64,000 nucleotides of DNA, from assembly GCA_902765005.1 (NCBI GenBank), contig CACWYB010000004.1, forward strand, positions 1 to 64,000, written 5' to 3'. A program made the translations under genes and the position numbers. Shown here one piece after another: positions 33,528 to 42,519 of this stretch. Below the pieces are notes generated by a model, which worked only from the letters and a program-made list of their open reading frames with translations, did not search any database and was not told the DNA's origin. Origin of the DNA: an uncultured Eubacteriales bacterium (lineage in GTDB: Bacteria; Bacillota; Clostridia; Christensenellales; CAG-138). Every line of letters begins with the position of its first letter. Position 1 is the stretch's first letter.

Positions 33528-35419
33528 TGGAAGAGAAACGGTATATCGATTTTAAGCCCGATGATTTTACCCTGGTCCAACAGAACGTGCGCATCACGGA
33601 CAAGAAGCTGGACACCAAGCCCACCACCTTCATGAAGGACGCGTTCCGCCGGTTCTGCAAGAACAAGTCCTCCGTGGCCGGCGCCATCATCCTGGCCATC
33701 CTCATCGTGCTGACCATTTTGGTTCCCTGGCTCTCCCCGCACAACATCACCAACGTGCGCACCTCCGAAAAGTTCCTGGCGCCCAAGCTCTTTGAGGCGG
33801 GCACCGGCTACTGGGACGGCACCCGCAAGGGCGAGCACGTGGTCTATGACGCGGTGAACCAGGTGCCCGCGCTGTCCGATAAGTACAGCGTGGCCTCCAT
33901 CCAGCAGTCCCTCATCTCGCTGACCATTGAGCCCGACCACACCTTCATCGACAGCGCCAGCCCCTACGGCACCGGCGGTTACATCGTGGTGGCCACGGAT
34001 GCGGCGGTGGCGGATAAGGACGTGTTTATGAGTTCCAAGCCCATCTCCTTCACGGACAAGGGCGCCTATATGCTGGACATCGTCCTGGGCGACGAGGAGA
34101 ACGTGAACGCCTCCAAGCTGGGCGAATACTGCGTGTACCTGAAGGCCGGGGAGCGGCCCGAGGACAAGATCATGGTCCGGGATTTCTCCCGGGACTACAG
34201 CCCCATCTCCTTCAATATCAGCCAGGCCATGAAGGACGCCGGCATGAGCTCCTTCACGGGCCAGGTGGTCTTTGAGGTGCGCTCCACCACGGACGCCTTC
34301 CGGTATATTTTGGTGGAGAGCGTGAAGCTGTCCGGCGGCGAGCGAGCCAAGAATCTGGACGATCTGGCCGCGGTCTCCTTCGACAATGCCACCGTCATGA
34401 TCAACAACGCCGATAAGAACGATCTGGGTTACTGGGCCTGCTCCGGACGCAAGGGCATCCACAACTCCGAGATCTTCTACTGCGACTATGTGATCGACAC
34501 CTACATGCTGGTCTACGGCGACGCGGATCTGGTCACCTATTCCGCCACGGAGCTCAACGGCTGGATCGACAAGGGCTGGTGCTCCTACGACTACACCGTG
34601 GGGCCGGAGTCCTTCGTGCGCCTTTCCGACGAGTGCCCGGTGGACACGGTGGAGAGCCAAACCGTGCTCAAGGTCACCAAGAAGCTCAGCAGCATCACCG
34701 CCCGGGGCTGGAACTATCGGAAGATGGGCTATAAGGAAATGCCCAAGTTCCTCTTCGGCACCGACGCCTCCGGCTTCGATCTGTGGAAGCGGGCCTTCGC
34801 AGGCTTACGGACCTCCCTTATCCTGGGCGTGTGCACGGCGGCCTTCTGCTTTGCCTTCGGCTTGGTCTGGGGCGCCATCTCCGGCTACTTCGGCGGCAAC
34901 GTGGACCTGTTCATGGAGCGGTTTTGCGAGATCCTCAGCGGCGTGCCCTGGATCGTGGTCATGACGCTGTTCATCCTGCATTTGGGCAACAACATCCTAA
35001 CCTTCTTCCTGGCCCTGTGTATGACCGGGTGGATGGGCACCGCGGCGCGGACCCGTACCCAGTTCTACCGGTTTAAGGGCCGTGAATACGTGCTGGCCTC
35101 CCGGACCCTGGGCTCCTCGGATATCCGCTTGATCTTCAAGCACATCCTGCCCAACTCCATGGGCACCATCATCACGGCCAGCGTGTTCATGATCACCAGC
35201 GTCATCTTCTCCGAAGCCACCCTGGCCTACCTGAATCTGGGCCTGCAGGGCGTGCAGTCCTTCGGCGTGATGATGGCGGGCAACCAGCAGTACCTGGGCC
35301 TGTACCCGAATCTGGTCATCTTCCCGGCGGTCATCCTGGCCCTCATGGAGATCTCCTTCAACCTGTTCGGCAACGGGCTGCGGGACGCCATTAACCCGTC
35401 TTTGAAAGGAAGTGATTAA
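33527..35419 (+). CDS. oppC: Peptide ABC transporter permease 2C with a ~350-residue extracytoplasmic insertion
   Basis: This 630-residue OppC-type permease is twice the usual size. It has a cytoplasmic N-terminus and first helix (about 48-67), then about 350 residues with no membrane segment, and the second helix begins near residue 425. The last 200 residues are a normal permease core (LASRTLGSSDIRLIFKHILPN coupling loop, SEATLAYLNLG). The insertion has alternating strands (FVRLSDECPV, FRYILVESVKLSG) and resembles a beta-rich globular domain facing the binding protein. I do not recognise its fold. Translation is coupled to OppB by a one-base overlap. Confidence 0.85.
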   Translation: MEEKRYIDFKPDDFTLVQQNVRITDKKLDTKPTTFMKDAFRRFCKNKSSVAGAIILAILIVLTILVPWLSPHNITNVRTSEKFLAPKLFEAGTGYWDGTRKGEHVVYDAVNQVPALSDKYSVASIQQSLISLTIEPDHTFIDSASPYGTGGYIVVATDAAVADKDVFMSSKPISFTDKGAYMLDIVLGDEENVNASKLGEYCVYLKAGERPEDKIMVRDFSRDYSPISFNISQAMKDAGMSSFTGQVVFEVRSTTDAFRYILVESVKLSGGERAKNLDDLAAVSFDNATVMINNADKNDLGYWACSGRKGIHNSEIFYCDYVIDTYMLVYGDADLVTYSATELNGWIDKGWCSYDYTVGPESFVRLSDECPVDTVESQTVLKVTKKLSSITARGWNYRKMGYKEMPKFLFGTDASGFDLWKRAFAGLRTSLILGVCTAAFCFAFGLVWGAISGYFGGNVDLFMERFCEILSGVPWIVVMTLFILHLGNNILTFFLALCMTGWMGTAARTRTQFYRFKGREYVLASRTLGSSDIRLIFKHILPNSMGTIITASVFMITSVIFSEATLAYLNLGLQGVQSFGVMMAGNQQYLGLYPNLVIFPAVILALMEISFNLFGNGLRDAINPSLKGSD

Positions 35420-35420
35420 G

Positions 35421-36917
35421 ATGGCAGAGAAGAAAGAAAAGGTATTGTCCGTCAATAATCTCGTCATCAACTTCAAGACGGACAACGGCATCCTCAAAGC
35501 CGTGCGGAACGTGTCCTTCGACCTGTATCAGGGCGAAACGCTGTGCATCGTGGGCGAGAGCGGCTCCGGCAAGTCCGTCACGTCCAAGACCATCATGGGC
35601 ATCCTGGCCAACAACGCCATCATCGCCGACGGCAACATCATCTATCGGGGCGAGAATCTGCTGGAGATCTCCGAGGATGAGTTCTACAAGATCCGCGGCC
35701 ACAAGATCGGCATGATCTTCCAGGACCCTCTGTCCTCCCTGAACCCCATCGTGAAGATCGGCAAGCAGATCACCGAGGCCATGCTGATCAACTCCGATAA
35801 GCTCAAGACCATGTACAACGATCTGATCAGCGACGATCTGATCCGGTACAAGAACACCTTGGCCAAGATGAACATCGCCATCTCCACGGAGCGGAAGAAG
35901 CTGGACGCTCTCATCTCCGAGACCAGGGCGAAGGAAGGCCGCACCGCTCAGCAGAGGGCCGCCGACAAGGCCCTGATCAAGCAGAAGAAGGCGGAGTTCA
36001 AGGCCTTCGAAAAGAAGACCCGGGAAGAGTACATGGGCAAGGCCAAGGAGTATAAAGCCATTCTGGCTGAGACCGAGAAGAAGGCCAAGAAGGAAGTGGC
36101 CGCCTATAAGGCACAGGTCACCGAGGAATACAAGGCCCGCCAGGCTGAGATCAAGGGCAAGCTCTCCGCCGCCTCTACCAAGGAGGAGAAGGATGCCCTG
36201 AAGAAGGAGCTGGAGCTGGCCAAGGAGGACCTGGATAACAAGCTCTGCATCACCAAGGCCGAGGCCAAGCGCCGGGCCCTGGAGATCATGAAGGAAGTGG
36301 GCATCCCGGAGCCCGAACGGCGGTACAACCAGTATCCCTTCGAGTTCTCCGGCGGCATGCGGCAGCGTATCGTTATCGCCATCGCGCTGACGGCTTCCCC
36401 CGAGATCCTGATCTGCGACGAGCCCACCACGGCTCTGGACGTGACCATCCAGGCCCAGATCCTGGAGCTCATCAACAAGATCAAGGCCGAGCGGAACCTG
36501 TCCTGCATCTTCATCACCCATGACCTGGGCGTGGTGGCCAACATGGCGGATCGGGTCGCGGTCATGTACGCGGGCAAGATCGTGGAATACGGCACGTCGG
36601 ACGAGATCTTCTTCGAGCCCAAGCATCCCTACACCTGGGCCCTGCTCTCCAGCATCCCGGATGTGGACAGCAAGGAGAAGCTGGAAGCCATCCCCGGCAC
36701 GCCGCCCAACATGATCCATCCCCCCAAAGGCGATGCCTTTGCCATCCGCAGCAAGTATGCCATGAACATTGACTTCAGGGAGGAGCCCCCCTTCTTCAAG
36801 TTGTCAGACACTCACTATGCCGCCACCTGGCTGCTGGATCCCCATGCGCCCAAGGTGGAGATGCCGAAGATCGTCAGCGAGCGAATCAAGAATTCCTTAG
36901 AGGGAGGTGCCCAATGA
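35421..36917 (+). CDS. oppD: Peptide ABC transporter ATPase 2D with coiled-coil insertion
   Basis: This 498-residue ATPase has Walker [10 protein letters not shown]-loop IFQDPLSSLNP, signature FSGGMRQR (about 307), Walker [12 protein letters not shown] and H-loop THDLG, with the OppD C-terminal extension. Between the Q-loop and the signature (about 126-282) it carries about 155 extra residues, almost entirely Lys, Glu and Ala with heptad spacing, predicted to form a long coiled coil projecting from the helical subdomain. The start at 35421 follows AAAGGAAGTG. The end overlaps the next gene by four bases (ATGA). Usual OppD proteins are 330-360 residues. Confidence 0.9.
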   Translation: MAEKKEKVLSVNNLVINFKTDNGILKAVRNVSFDLYQGETLCIVGESGSGKSVTSKTIMGILANNAIIADGNIIYRGENLLEISEDEFYKIRGHKIGMIFQDPLSSLNPIVKIGKQITEAMLINSDKLKTMYNDLISDDLIRYKNTLAKMNIAISTERKKLDALISETRAKEGRTAQQRAADKALIKQKKAEFKAFEKKTREEYMGKAKEYKAILAETEKKAKKEVAAYKAQVTEEYKARQAEIKGKLSAASTKEEKDALKKELELAKEDLDNKLCITKAEAKRRALEIMKEVGIPEPERRYNQYPFEFSGGMRQRIVIAIALTASPEILICDEPTTALDVTIQAQILELINKIKAERNLSCIFITHDLGVVANMADRVAVMYAGKIVEYGTSDEIFFEPKHPYTWALLSSIPDVDSKEKLEAIPGTPPNMIHPPKGDAFAIRSKYAMNIDFREEPPFFKLSDTHYAATWLLDPHAPKVEMPKIVSERIKNSLEGGAQ

Positions 36918-38245
36918 GCAATCAGCCTGACCTGTTCGATGCCACCAAGGAAAACATCGAGACCCAGGTGATGCAGGAAGCGCCTGCCAGCGATTTCCTC
37001 CAGGACGACCATGAGGATGTCCATGACGCCATTGCCTCCCCCAATGAGCTGGCGGCCTTCAACCGCCAATACAAAATCAACCCCCGGGTCAAGCAGAAGC
37101 CCGAGCTGCGCAAGCAGAACGTGCTCTTGTCCGTGCGGAACCTGAAGCAGTTCTTCTTCTTCGGCAAGGGCGTGAACCGCCAGAAGCTGAAGGCGGTGTC
37201 CAACATCTCCTTCGACCTGAAGGAAGGCGAGTGCCTGGGCATCGTGGGCGAGTCCGGCTGCGGCAAGACCACCACGGGCCGCTGCATCATCCGGCTGTAT
37301 GACATCACCTCCGGTTCCATCTACTATCGGGGCGTGCGCATCAGCGCCGGCTCCCGCTGGAACAAGAAGGAGATCAAGTGGTCCCGGATCCACGCCAAAG
37401 AGAAGATCAAGGCCCTGCGGGAGGAAGCGAAGAACAACCCCGCCAATGCCCAAGAGATCGAGACCCAGATCAAGGAGATCGAGGACGACGTGGCCGAGAT
37501 CGCCGCTACCCAAAAGGAGAAGATCAAGCAGATCAAGTTCGACAACGCCAACGTGAGCCGCAAGCTCCTGAACGAGATCCAGATGATCTTCCAGGATCCC
37601 ATCGATTCCCTGGACCCCCGCATGACCGTGGAGGACATCATCCAGGAGGGCCTGCAGATCCAGGGCTTCAAGAACAAGAAGGAGAACCACGAGAAGGTGG
37701 TGGAGATGCTGCAGACCGTGGGTCTGGTGGAGGAGCATGCCTCCCGATATCCCCACGAGTTCTCCGGCGGCCAGCGGCAGCGTATCGGCATCGCCCGGGC
37801 GCTGATCATGAACCCCAAGCTCCTGATCTGCGACGAGCCCATCTCCGCTTTGGACGTGTCCATTCGGGCCCAGATCATCAACCTGCTGAACGATCTGAAG
37901 AAGAACCTGAACCTGTCCATCATCTTCATCGCTCACGATCTGTCCGTGGTCAAGTACTTCTGCGATTCCATCGTGGTCATGTACTTCGGCAAGGTGGTGG
38001 AGAAGGCGCCCAGCGACGAGCTCTTCAAGAACCCCATGCACCCCTACACCCGGTCCCTGCTGTCCGCCATTCCCAAGCCCAATCCCCGGTCCGAGCGGGA
38101 GCGCAAGCGTATCACCTACAACCCGGCTGAGGCCCACAACTATGCGGAGGGGAACATGCCCTCCCTGCGGGAGCTGCGGAAGGATCACTTCGTCTACTGC
38201 AACGACGAGGAGTTCCAGCGGTATCTGAAGGAGTTGAAGGACTGA
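36914..38245 (+). CDS. oppF: Peptide ABC transporter ATPase 2F with coiled-coil insertion
   Basis: This 443-residue ATPase has an N-terminal extension of about 65 residues, Walker A GESGCGKTT (about 112), Q-loop IFQDPIDSLDP (about 222), signature FSGGQRQR, Walker [12 protein letters not shown] and H-loop AHDLS. Between Walker A and the Q-loop (about 146-220) it has a charged helical insertion (Lys/Glu/Ile/Gln rich), at a different site from the insertion in its partner ATPase. Usual OppF proteins are about 310-330 residues. GGAGG precedes the ATG inside the end of the upstream gene. Confidence 0.9.
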   Translation: MSNQPDLFDATKENIETQVMQEAPASDFLQDDHEDVHDAIASPNELAAFNRQYKINPRVKQKPELRKQNVLLSVRNLKQFFFFGKGVNRQKLKAVSNISFDLKEGECLGIVGESGCGKTTTGRCIIRLYDITSGSIYYRGVRISAGSRWNKKEIKWSRIHAKEKIKALREEAKNNPANAQEIETQIKEIEDDVAEIAATQKEKIKQIKFDNANVSRKLLNEIQMIFQDPIDSLDPRMTVEDIIQEGLQIQGFKNKKENHEKVVEMLQTVGLVEEHASRYPHEFSGGQRQRIGIARALIMNPKLLICDEPISALDVSIRAQIINLLNDLKKNLNLSIIFIAHDLSVVKYFCDSIVVMYFGKVVEKAPSDELFKNPMHPYTRSLLSAIPKPNPRSERERKRITYNPAEAHNYAEGNMPSLRELRKDHFVYCNDEEFQRYLKELKD

Positions 38246-38246
38246 G

Positions 38247-38624
38247 GTGGGCGCCATTTACCGCATCTTTCGCCATCCGCTCAAGCAGTATCTCTTCGCC
38301 GCCGGCGCGGCGGTGGTCCTGACGCTGCTGTCCCTGCTGCGCAACGGCTTTGCCCTGCGCATCTGCTACTACGACGCCCTCACCCTGGCGGGGGCGGCGG
38401 TGCTGATGGCGGGGCTGCTGCAGCTGGCCGGATACTTCGGCGCCTTCGACATCTTCGGCTATGCCTTTTCCACCTTCCGCAGCGTGCGCCGGTATGAGGA
38501 CCTGTTCGCCTACAGCGAGGCCAAGAAGGAAAAGCGGCACCGGGGCAACTGGTACTTCATGCCCTGGCTGCTGGTGGGCGCCGGCTTTCTGCTGGTGGGG
38601 CTGTGCCTGGGCATAGGCCTCTGA
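38247..38624 (+). CDS. DUF3899-like small membrane protein 2
   Basis: This 125-residue protein has three hydrophobic segments with a charged loop (FAYSEAKKEKRHRGN) before the last one, the same plan as the protein at 28797-29162. It starts with GTG one base after the OppF stop, with AAGGAG and GAAGGA upstream, so it is the last gene of peptide operon 2. Function is unknown. Its position in this operon and the neighbouring position of its counterpart at operon 1 suggest a role linked to the transporters. Confidence 0.65.
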   Translation: MGAIYRIFRHPLKQYLFAAGAAVVLTLLSLLRNGFALRICYYDALTLAGAAVLMAGLLQLAGYFGAFDIFGYAFSTFRSVRRYEDLFAYSEAKKEKRHRGNWYFMPWLLVGAGFLLVGLCLGIGL

Positions 38625-38681
38625 CCCGGATGCGGAAAGAATGAAGGCGAAGGGCACCTTCGCCAAAAATCATACGAAAAC

Positions 38682-38718
38682 AAAGCAAAAGCCCGCATTT
38701 TCTGCGGGTTTTTGCTTT
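38682..38718 (+). terminator. Terminator of peptide operon 2
   Basis: AAAGCAAAAGCCCGCA pairs with TGCGGGTTTTTGCTTT (one G-T pair) around a 5-base loop; the T run lies within the right arm. Confidence 0.85.
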
Positions 38719-38810
38719 CTTTTGGCGGTGGAACGCCAATCCTTTCGCCCCGTTACAGGCGGCCTGGGGGAGGGGCCGAAGGGCGAAAAATAGTATATAC
38801 TTTTCCCAAA

Positions 38811-38839
38811 TTGACTTTATCTCCGCTTAGATATATGAT
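38811..38839 (+). promoter_or_regulatory. Promoter of glnA
   Basis: TTGACT (38811-38816), 17 bases, TATGAT (38834-38839). Confidence 0.75.
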
Positions 38840-38952
38840 GTTTATGGAGTGCTATGCAGAGAGGAAAAATGCCCCGATGGCGCTCCCGGAAACCCGGCGC
38901 GAGAGGGCTTCTTTTTTCTCTCTTCACCATATCTATAAGGAGGAAAGCGATC

Positions 38953-40377
38953 ATGGCGCATACGGTACAGGACATCCTGCAGCTCATTCGGGATGAAGAC
39001 GTCCAGATGGTGGACTTCAAGATGGTGGACATCCACGGGCAGTTCCGCCACGTGACCATCCCTGCGGAGAATTTCAGCGAGGACATGATGACGGACGGCG
39101 TGGGCTTCGACGCCTCCAACTACGGCTATGCAGTGGTGGAGAAGAGCGACATGGTCTTCATCCCCGACCTGGACACAGCCTATATCGACCCCTTCTGCGG
39201 CATCAAGACCCTGTCCATGACCGGCAACGCCATGATCATCGACTATCCTGCCAACCGGCCGCTGGACCAATACCCCCGGAACATCGTCCGGGCGGCGGAG
39301 GACTATATGCGGTCCACCGGCATCGCGGACACCATGCTGGTGCTGCCGGAATTTGAGTTCTACCTCTTCGACCAGGTCAACTGGGAGGTGAAGCCCGGAT
39401 CCATCGGCATGAGCCTGGACGCGGAGCAGTCCTACTGGAACAGCGATTCCAACGGCAAGGGCTATGTGGTGCCCTATCAGAGGGCCTACCATGTGGCCAA
39501 GCCCCTGGATAGGACCTATGAGTGCCGGAGCGAAATGTGCCTCCGGATGCAGGAGGCGGGTATCCCCGTGAAGTACCATCACCCCGAGGTGGGCGCCTCC
39601 GGCCAGTTTGAGATCGAGCCCAAGCTGGGGCAGATGTCCAAGATGGCGGACGCCACCATGCTGGTGAAGTACATCGTCCGCAACACCGCCATGAAGTACG
39701 GCAAGACCGCCACCTTCATGCCCAAACCCGTCTACGGCGAGGCCGGCAGCGGCATGCACGTGCATATGCTGCTGCTGAAGAACGGCCAGCCCGTCTTCTC
39801 CGATGATGAGGGCTACGCCCATCTGAGCCGGGAAGCCCATTGGTTCATGGGCGGCCTGCTCAAGCACATCGCCTCCCTCTGCGCCATCACCAACCCCTCC
39901 ACCAACTCCTTCAAGCGCCTGGTGCCCGGCTTTGAGGCGCCGGTGACCGTGGGCTACGCCACCTCCAACCGCAGCGCGGTCATCCGCATCCCCGCCTATG
40001 CCAAATCCCCCACCCTGCGCCGGTTCGAGATCCGGAACCCGGACGCCACCTGCAACCCCTACTTCTGCTATGCGGCCTTGCTCATGGCGGGCCTGGACGG
40101 CATCGAGCATCAGATCGACCCCCATGAAAACGGCTGGGGTCCCTACGATATGAACCTCTACAGCCTTTCCGAAGAGGAGAAGGCCAAGCTCCACCATCTG
40201 CCCACCTCTCTGGACCAGGCGCTGGATGCCCTGGAGGCGGACCATGAATACCTGACGAAGGGCGGCGTGTTCCCGGAGCACCTGCTGAAGAACTTCATTG
40301 CCGAGAAGCGGAAGGAGTGCGTGGAGCTGGCCAAGATCCCCCATCCTGCCGAGTACGATAAGTATTATAATGCCTGA
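38953..40377 (+). CDS. glnA: Glutamine synthetase, type I
   Basis: This 474-residue protein makes glutamine from glutamate, ammonia and ATP in the cytoplasm. It has the GS-I landmarks: an N-terminal beta-grasp (VDIHGQFRHVTIP), LPEFEFYLF, GQFEIEP, GSGMHVHM and NPSTNSFKRLVPGFEAPV, and the RFEIRNPDATCNPY catalytic block. I did not identify the NLYDLPPEE adenylylation motif, which agrees with non-adenylylated Firmicute enzymes. AAGGAGG lies nine bases before ATG 38953. The gene overlaps the start of a glutaminase gene by eight bases, an unusual pairing of opposite reactions. Confidence 0.94.
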   Translation: MAHTVQDILQLIRDEDVQMVDFKMVDIHGQFRHVTIPAENFSEDMMTDGVGFDASNYGYAVVEKSDMVFIPDLDTAYIDPFCGIKTLSMTGNAMIIDYPANRPLDQYPRNIVRAAEDYMRSTGIADTMLVLPEFEFYLFDQVNWEVKPGSIGMSLDAEQSYWNSDSNGKGYVVPYQRAYHVAKPLDRTYECRSEMCLRMQEAGIPVKYHHPEVGASGQFEIEPKLGQMSKMADATMLVKYIVRNTAMKYGKTATFMPKPVYGEAGSGMHVHMLLLKNGQPVFSDDEGYAHLSREAHWFMGGLLKHIASLCAITNPSTNSFKRLVPGFEAPVTVGYATSNRSAVIRIPAYAKSPTLRRFEIRNPDATCNPYFCYAALLMAGLDGIEHQIDPHENGWGPYDMNLYSLSEEEKAKLHHLPTSLDQALDALEADHEYLTKGGVFPEHLLKNFIAEKRKECVELAKIPHPAEYDKYYNA

Positions 40378-41296
40378 CATCACCCAAACCATAGTGGAGG
40401 AGGCCCTTGCCTACGGCCGCGCCTTCACGGAAAAGGGAAAGCCTGCCCAATACATCCCCTACCTGAGCCAGGTGAACAGGGACCTGCTGGGCCTTTCCAT
40501 CCAGACCACGGACGGCCGCCGGTTCAGCGCCGGGGACTGCCGCGTTCCCTTCACGGTCCAGAGCATCGCCAAGGTGGTGGCCCTGGCCCTGGCCTTGCGG
40601 GACAGGGGGGAGCGATATCTCTTCTCCGGCCGGGTGGGCCTGGAGCCCACGGGGGACCCCTTCAACTCCATCATCCGTCTGGAAACGGACAAAAAGCCCT
40701 ATAACCCCTTCATCAACGCCGGGGCCATCGCCGTGGTGGGGGCCATCAAGGGCCGTAGCGGGGCGGAGAAGTTTCGGCGCCTGCTGGCGTATTTTCGCCG
40801 GCTGTGCGGGTCGGATACCATCGACCTGTGCCAGGAGGCCTATGTTTCCGAGCGGGAGACCGGGGACAAGAACCGGGCCCTGGCCTACCACCTGAAGGCC
40901 ACCAGGATGCTGGAGGGGGACGTGACCGAGGATCTGGACGTGTATTTTCGCATGTGCTCCCTGTTCGTCACCGCGGAGGATATCGCCCATCTTGCCTTGG
41001 TGCTGGCCAACCGGGGCGTGGACCCCGCCTCCGGAGAGCAGCTCATGGAGGAGGCCCATGCCCGGATCATCCGGGCCCTCATGCTCACCTGCGGCATGTA
41101 CGACGGCTCCGGGGAGTTTGCCGTGAAGGTGGGCTACCCGGCCAAGAGCGGTGTGGGCGGGGGCATCGCCGCCACCTTGGTGGACCGGATGGGCATCGGC
41201 GTCTTCGGCCCGGCCCTGGATGCCCGGGGCAACAGCGCGGCGGGCATCGCCGTGATGGAATACCTGTCCAAGGCTATGGACATTCGTCTATTCTGA
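40370..41296 (+). CDS. glsA: Glutaminase
   Basis: This 308-residue enzyme hydrolyses glutamine to glutamate and ammonia. It belongs to the serine-dependent beta-lactamase-like glutaminase family, with catalytic QSIAKV (SxxK), NPFINAGAI, a Tyr-containing LTCGMYDGSGEFA block and KSGVGGGI near the C-terminus. The ATG lies inside the last codons of glnA (stop at 40375-40377), without a clear ribosome binding site, so translation probably depends on glnA. The next gene, a Gate-domain membrane protein, follows by 19 bases. Confidence 0.92.
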   Translation: MPDITQTIVEEALAYGRAFTEKGKPAQYIPYLSQVNRDLLGLSIQTTDGRRFSAGDCRVPFTVQSIAKVVALALALRDRGERYLFSGRVGLEPTGDPFNSIIRLETDKKPYNPFINAGAIAVVGAIKGRSGAEKFRRLLAYFRRLCGSDTIDLCQEAYVSERETGDKNRALAYHLKATRMLEGDVTEDLDVYFRMCSLFVTAEDIAHLALVLANRGVDPASGEQLMEEAHARIIRALMLTCGMYDGSGEFAVKVGYPAKSGVGGGIAATLVDRMGIGVFGPALDARGNSAAGIAVMEYLSKAMDIRLF

Positions 41297-41315
41297 GTAT
41301 CCAAAGGAGGATATC

Positions 41316-42512
41316 ATGTCACCTTCCCAGGAGAAGATCGAGGAACTGCGGCAGCGCCGCCGGGAGACGGCCAAAAAGCTCCTCAAGAGCGCCCTGTTTC
41401 TGGCGGGCTTCCTTGCCTTCATGGCCCTGTTCATGGTGCCCATGGGCATGACCAACACCATCAACACCATGATGAACACGGCCTACCGCATCCTGCTGGA
41501 CACGGTGTTCTACATCATGGCCATCGCCGTGCTGGCGGGGGCCCTGTCGGAGATGCTCACGGAGTTCGGGGTGTTGGAGCTGTTCAACTTCCTGCTCTCC
41601 CCCCTCATGAAGCCCCTCTACGGCATGCCCGGGGCGGCGGCCCTGGGGGTGGTGTCCACCTATTTTTCCGACAACCCCTCCATCCTGGCCCTGGCAAAGG
41701 AGCAGCAGTACAGGCGCTACTTCAGGGCCTACCAGATCCCGGCCCTCACCAACCTGGGCACGGCCTTCGGCATGGGCCTCATCGTCACCAGCTATATGGC
41801 GGGCCTTTCCGCCGTCACGGGCATGAAGCTGGGCCGGGCGGTCCTCTGCGGAAACCTGGGGGCCGTGGTGGGCAGCATCATCAGCACCCGGATGCTGCTG
41901 CACTTCAGCAAGAAGCTCTACGGCACCGAGACGCTGGCCCTGTCCGTCCGGGAGATCGGTCAGCTCACGGACCAGGAGAACGCCTCCCAGAGAAAGAGCT
42001 TCATGCTCCGGCTCCTCAACTCCCTTATGGAGGGCGGCAAAAACGGCGTGGAGCTGGGCCTGGGGATCATCCCCGGGGTGCTGGTCATCTGCACCGTGGT
42101 CATGATGCTCACCTATGGTCCCTCCGCCGCCGGCACCTACACTGGTTCTGCCTACGAGGGCATCCGGCTGCTGCCCCTGCTGGGGGACAAGCTCCAGTTC
42201 CTCTTCAAGCCCCTCTTCGGCTTCACCTCCTCCGAGTGCGTGTCCGTGCCCATCACGGCCCTCGGCTCCGCTGGCGCGTCCTTGGGCATGGTGCCGGAGC
42301 TGCTGCGGGAGGGGGCGGCCGGCGCCAACGACATCGCCGTGTTCACCGGCATGTGCATGTGCTGGAGCGGGTATCTGTCCACCCACGTGTCCATGATGGA
42401 TATGCTGCGCTGCAACGAGCTGGTGGGCAAGTCCATCCTGAGCCACACCATCGGCGGCTTCTGCGCAGGCATCGCCGCCCACTGGCTGTTCGTGCTGTTT
42501 TCTTTGATTTAA
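41316..42512 (+). CDS. Gate (nucleoside-recognition) domain membrane protein, CD0519/CD1768 type
   Basis: This 398-residue membrane protein has about eight hydrophobic segments and a Gate-type core (YFSDNPSILALAKE, GTAFGMGLIVTSYMAG, AVVGSIISTRM). It resembles the family named after C. difficile CD0519/CD1768, whose substrate is not known to me. AAAGGAGG precedes the ATG. Placement 19 bases after the glutaminase gene suggests it moves a product or substrate of glutamine metabolism, though that is inference from position only. It is followed by a hairpin element that may also terminate transcription. Confidence 0.7.
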   Translation: MSPSQEKIEELRQRRRETAKKLLKSALFLAGFLAFMALFMVPMGMTNTINTMMNTAYRILLDTVFYIMAIAVLAGALSEMLTEFGVLELFNFLLSPLMKPLYGMPGAAALGVVSTYFSDNPSILALAKEQQYRRYFRAYQIPALTNLGTAFGMGLIVTSYMAGLSAVTGMKLGRAVLCGNLGAVVGSIISTRMLLHFSKKLYGTETLALSVREIGQLTDQENASQRKSFMLRLLNSLMEGGKNGVELGLGIIPGVLVICTVVMMLTYGPSAAGTYTGSAYEGIRLLPLLGDKLQFLFKPLFGFTSSECVSVPITALGSAGASLGMVPELLREGAAGANDIAVFTGMCMCWSGYLSTHVSMMDMLRCNELVGKSILSHTIGGFCAGIAAHWLFVLFSLI

Positions 42513-42519
42513 AGAAGGA

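Larger units (their letters stand above)
38625..38952. other. Intergenic region between peptide operon 2 and glnA
   Basis: About 330 bases holding a small hairpin GGCGAAGG/CCTTCGCC just after the stop region, the operon terminator (38682-38718), and the glnA promoter (38811-38839) with a leader of about 105 bases. The glnA frame stays open through the leader back to ATG 38854, but the strong ribosome binding site lies inside that frame, so the leader is taken as untranslated. Confidence 0.6.

Noticed and set aside
37351..37573. OppF insertion considered as a frameshift artefact
   Set aside because: The frame is continuous, codon use matches the flanks and the inserted residues form a regular charged helix.
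38854..38952. N-terminal extension of glutamine synthetase by 33 residues
   Set aside because: The extension is basic and unlike the family. A strong AAGGAGG lies inside it at the right distance from ATG 38953, the normal GS start.
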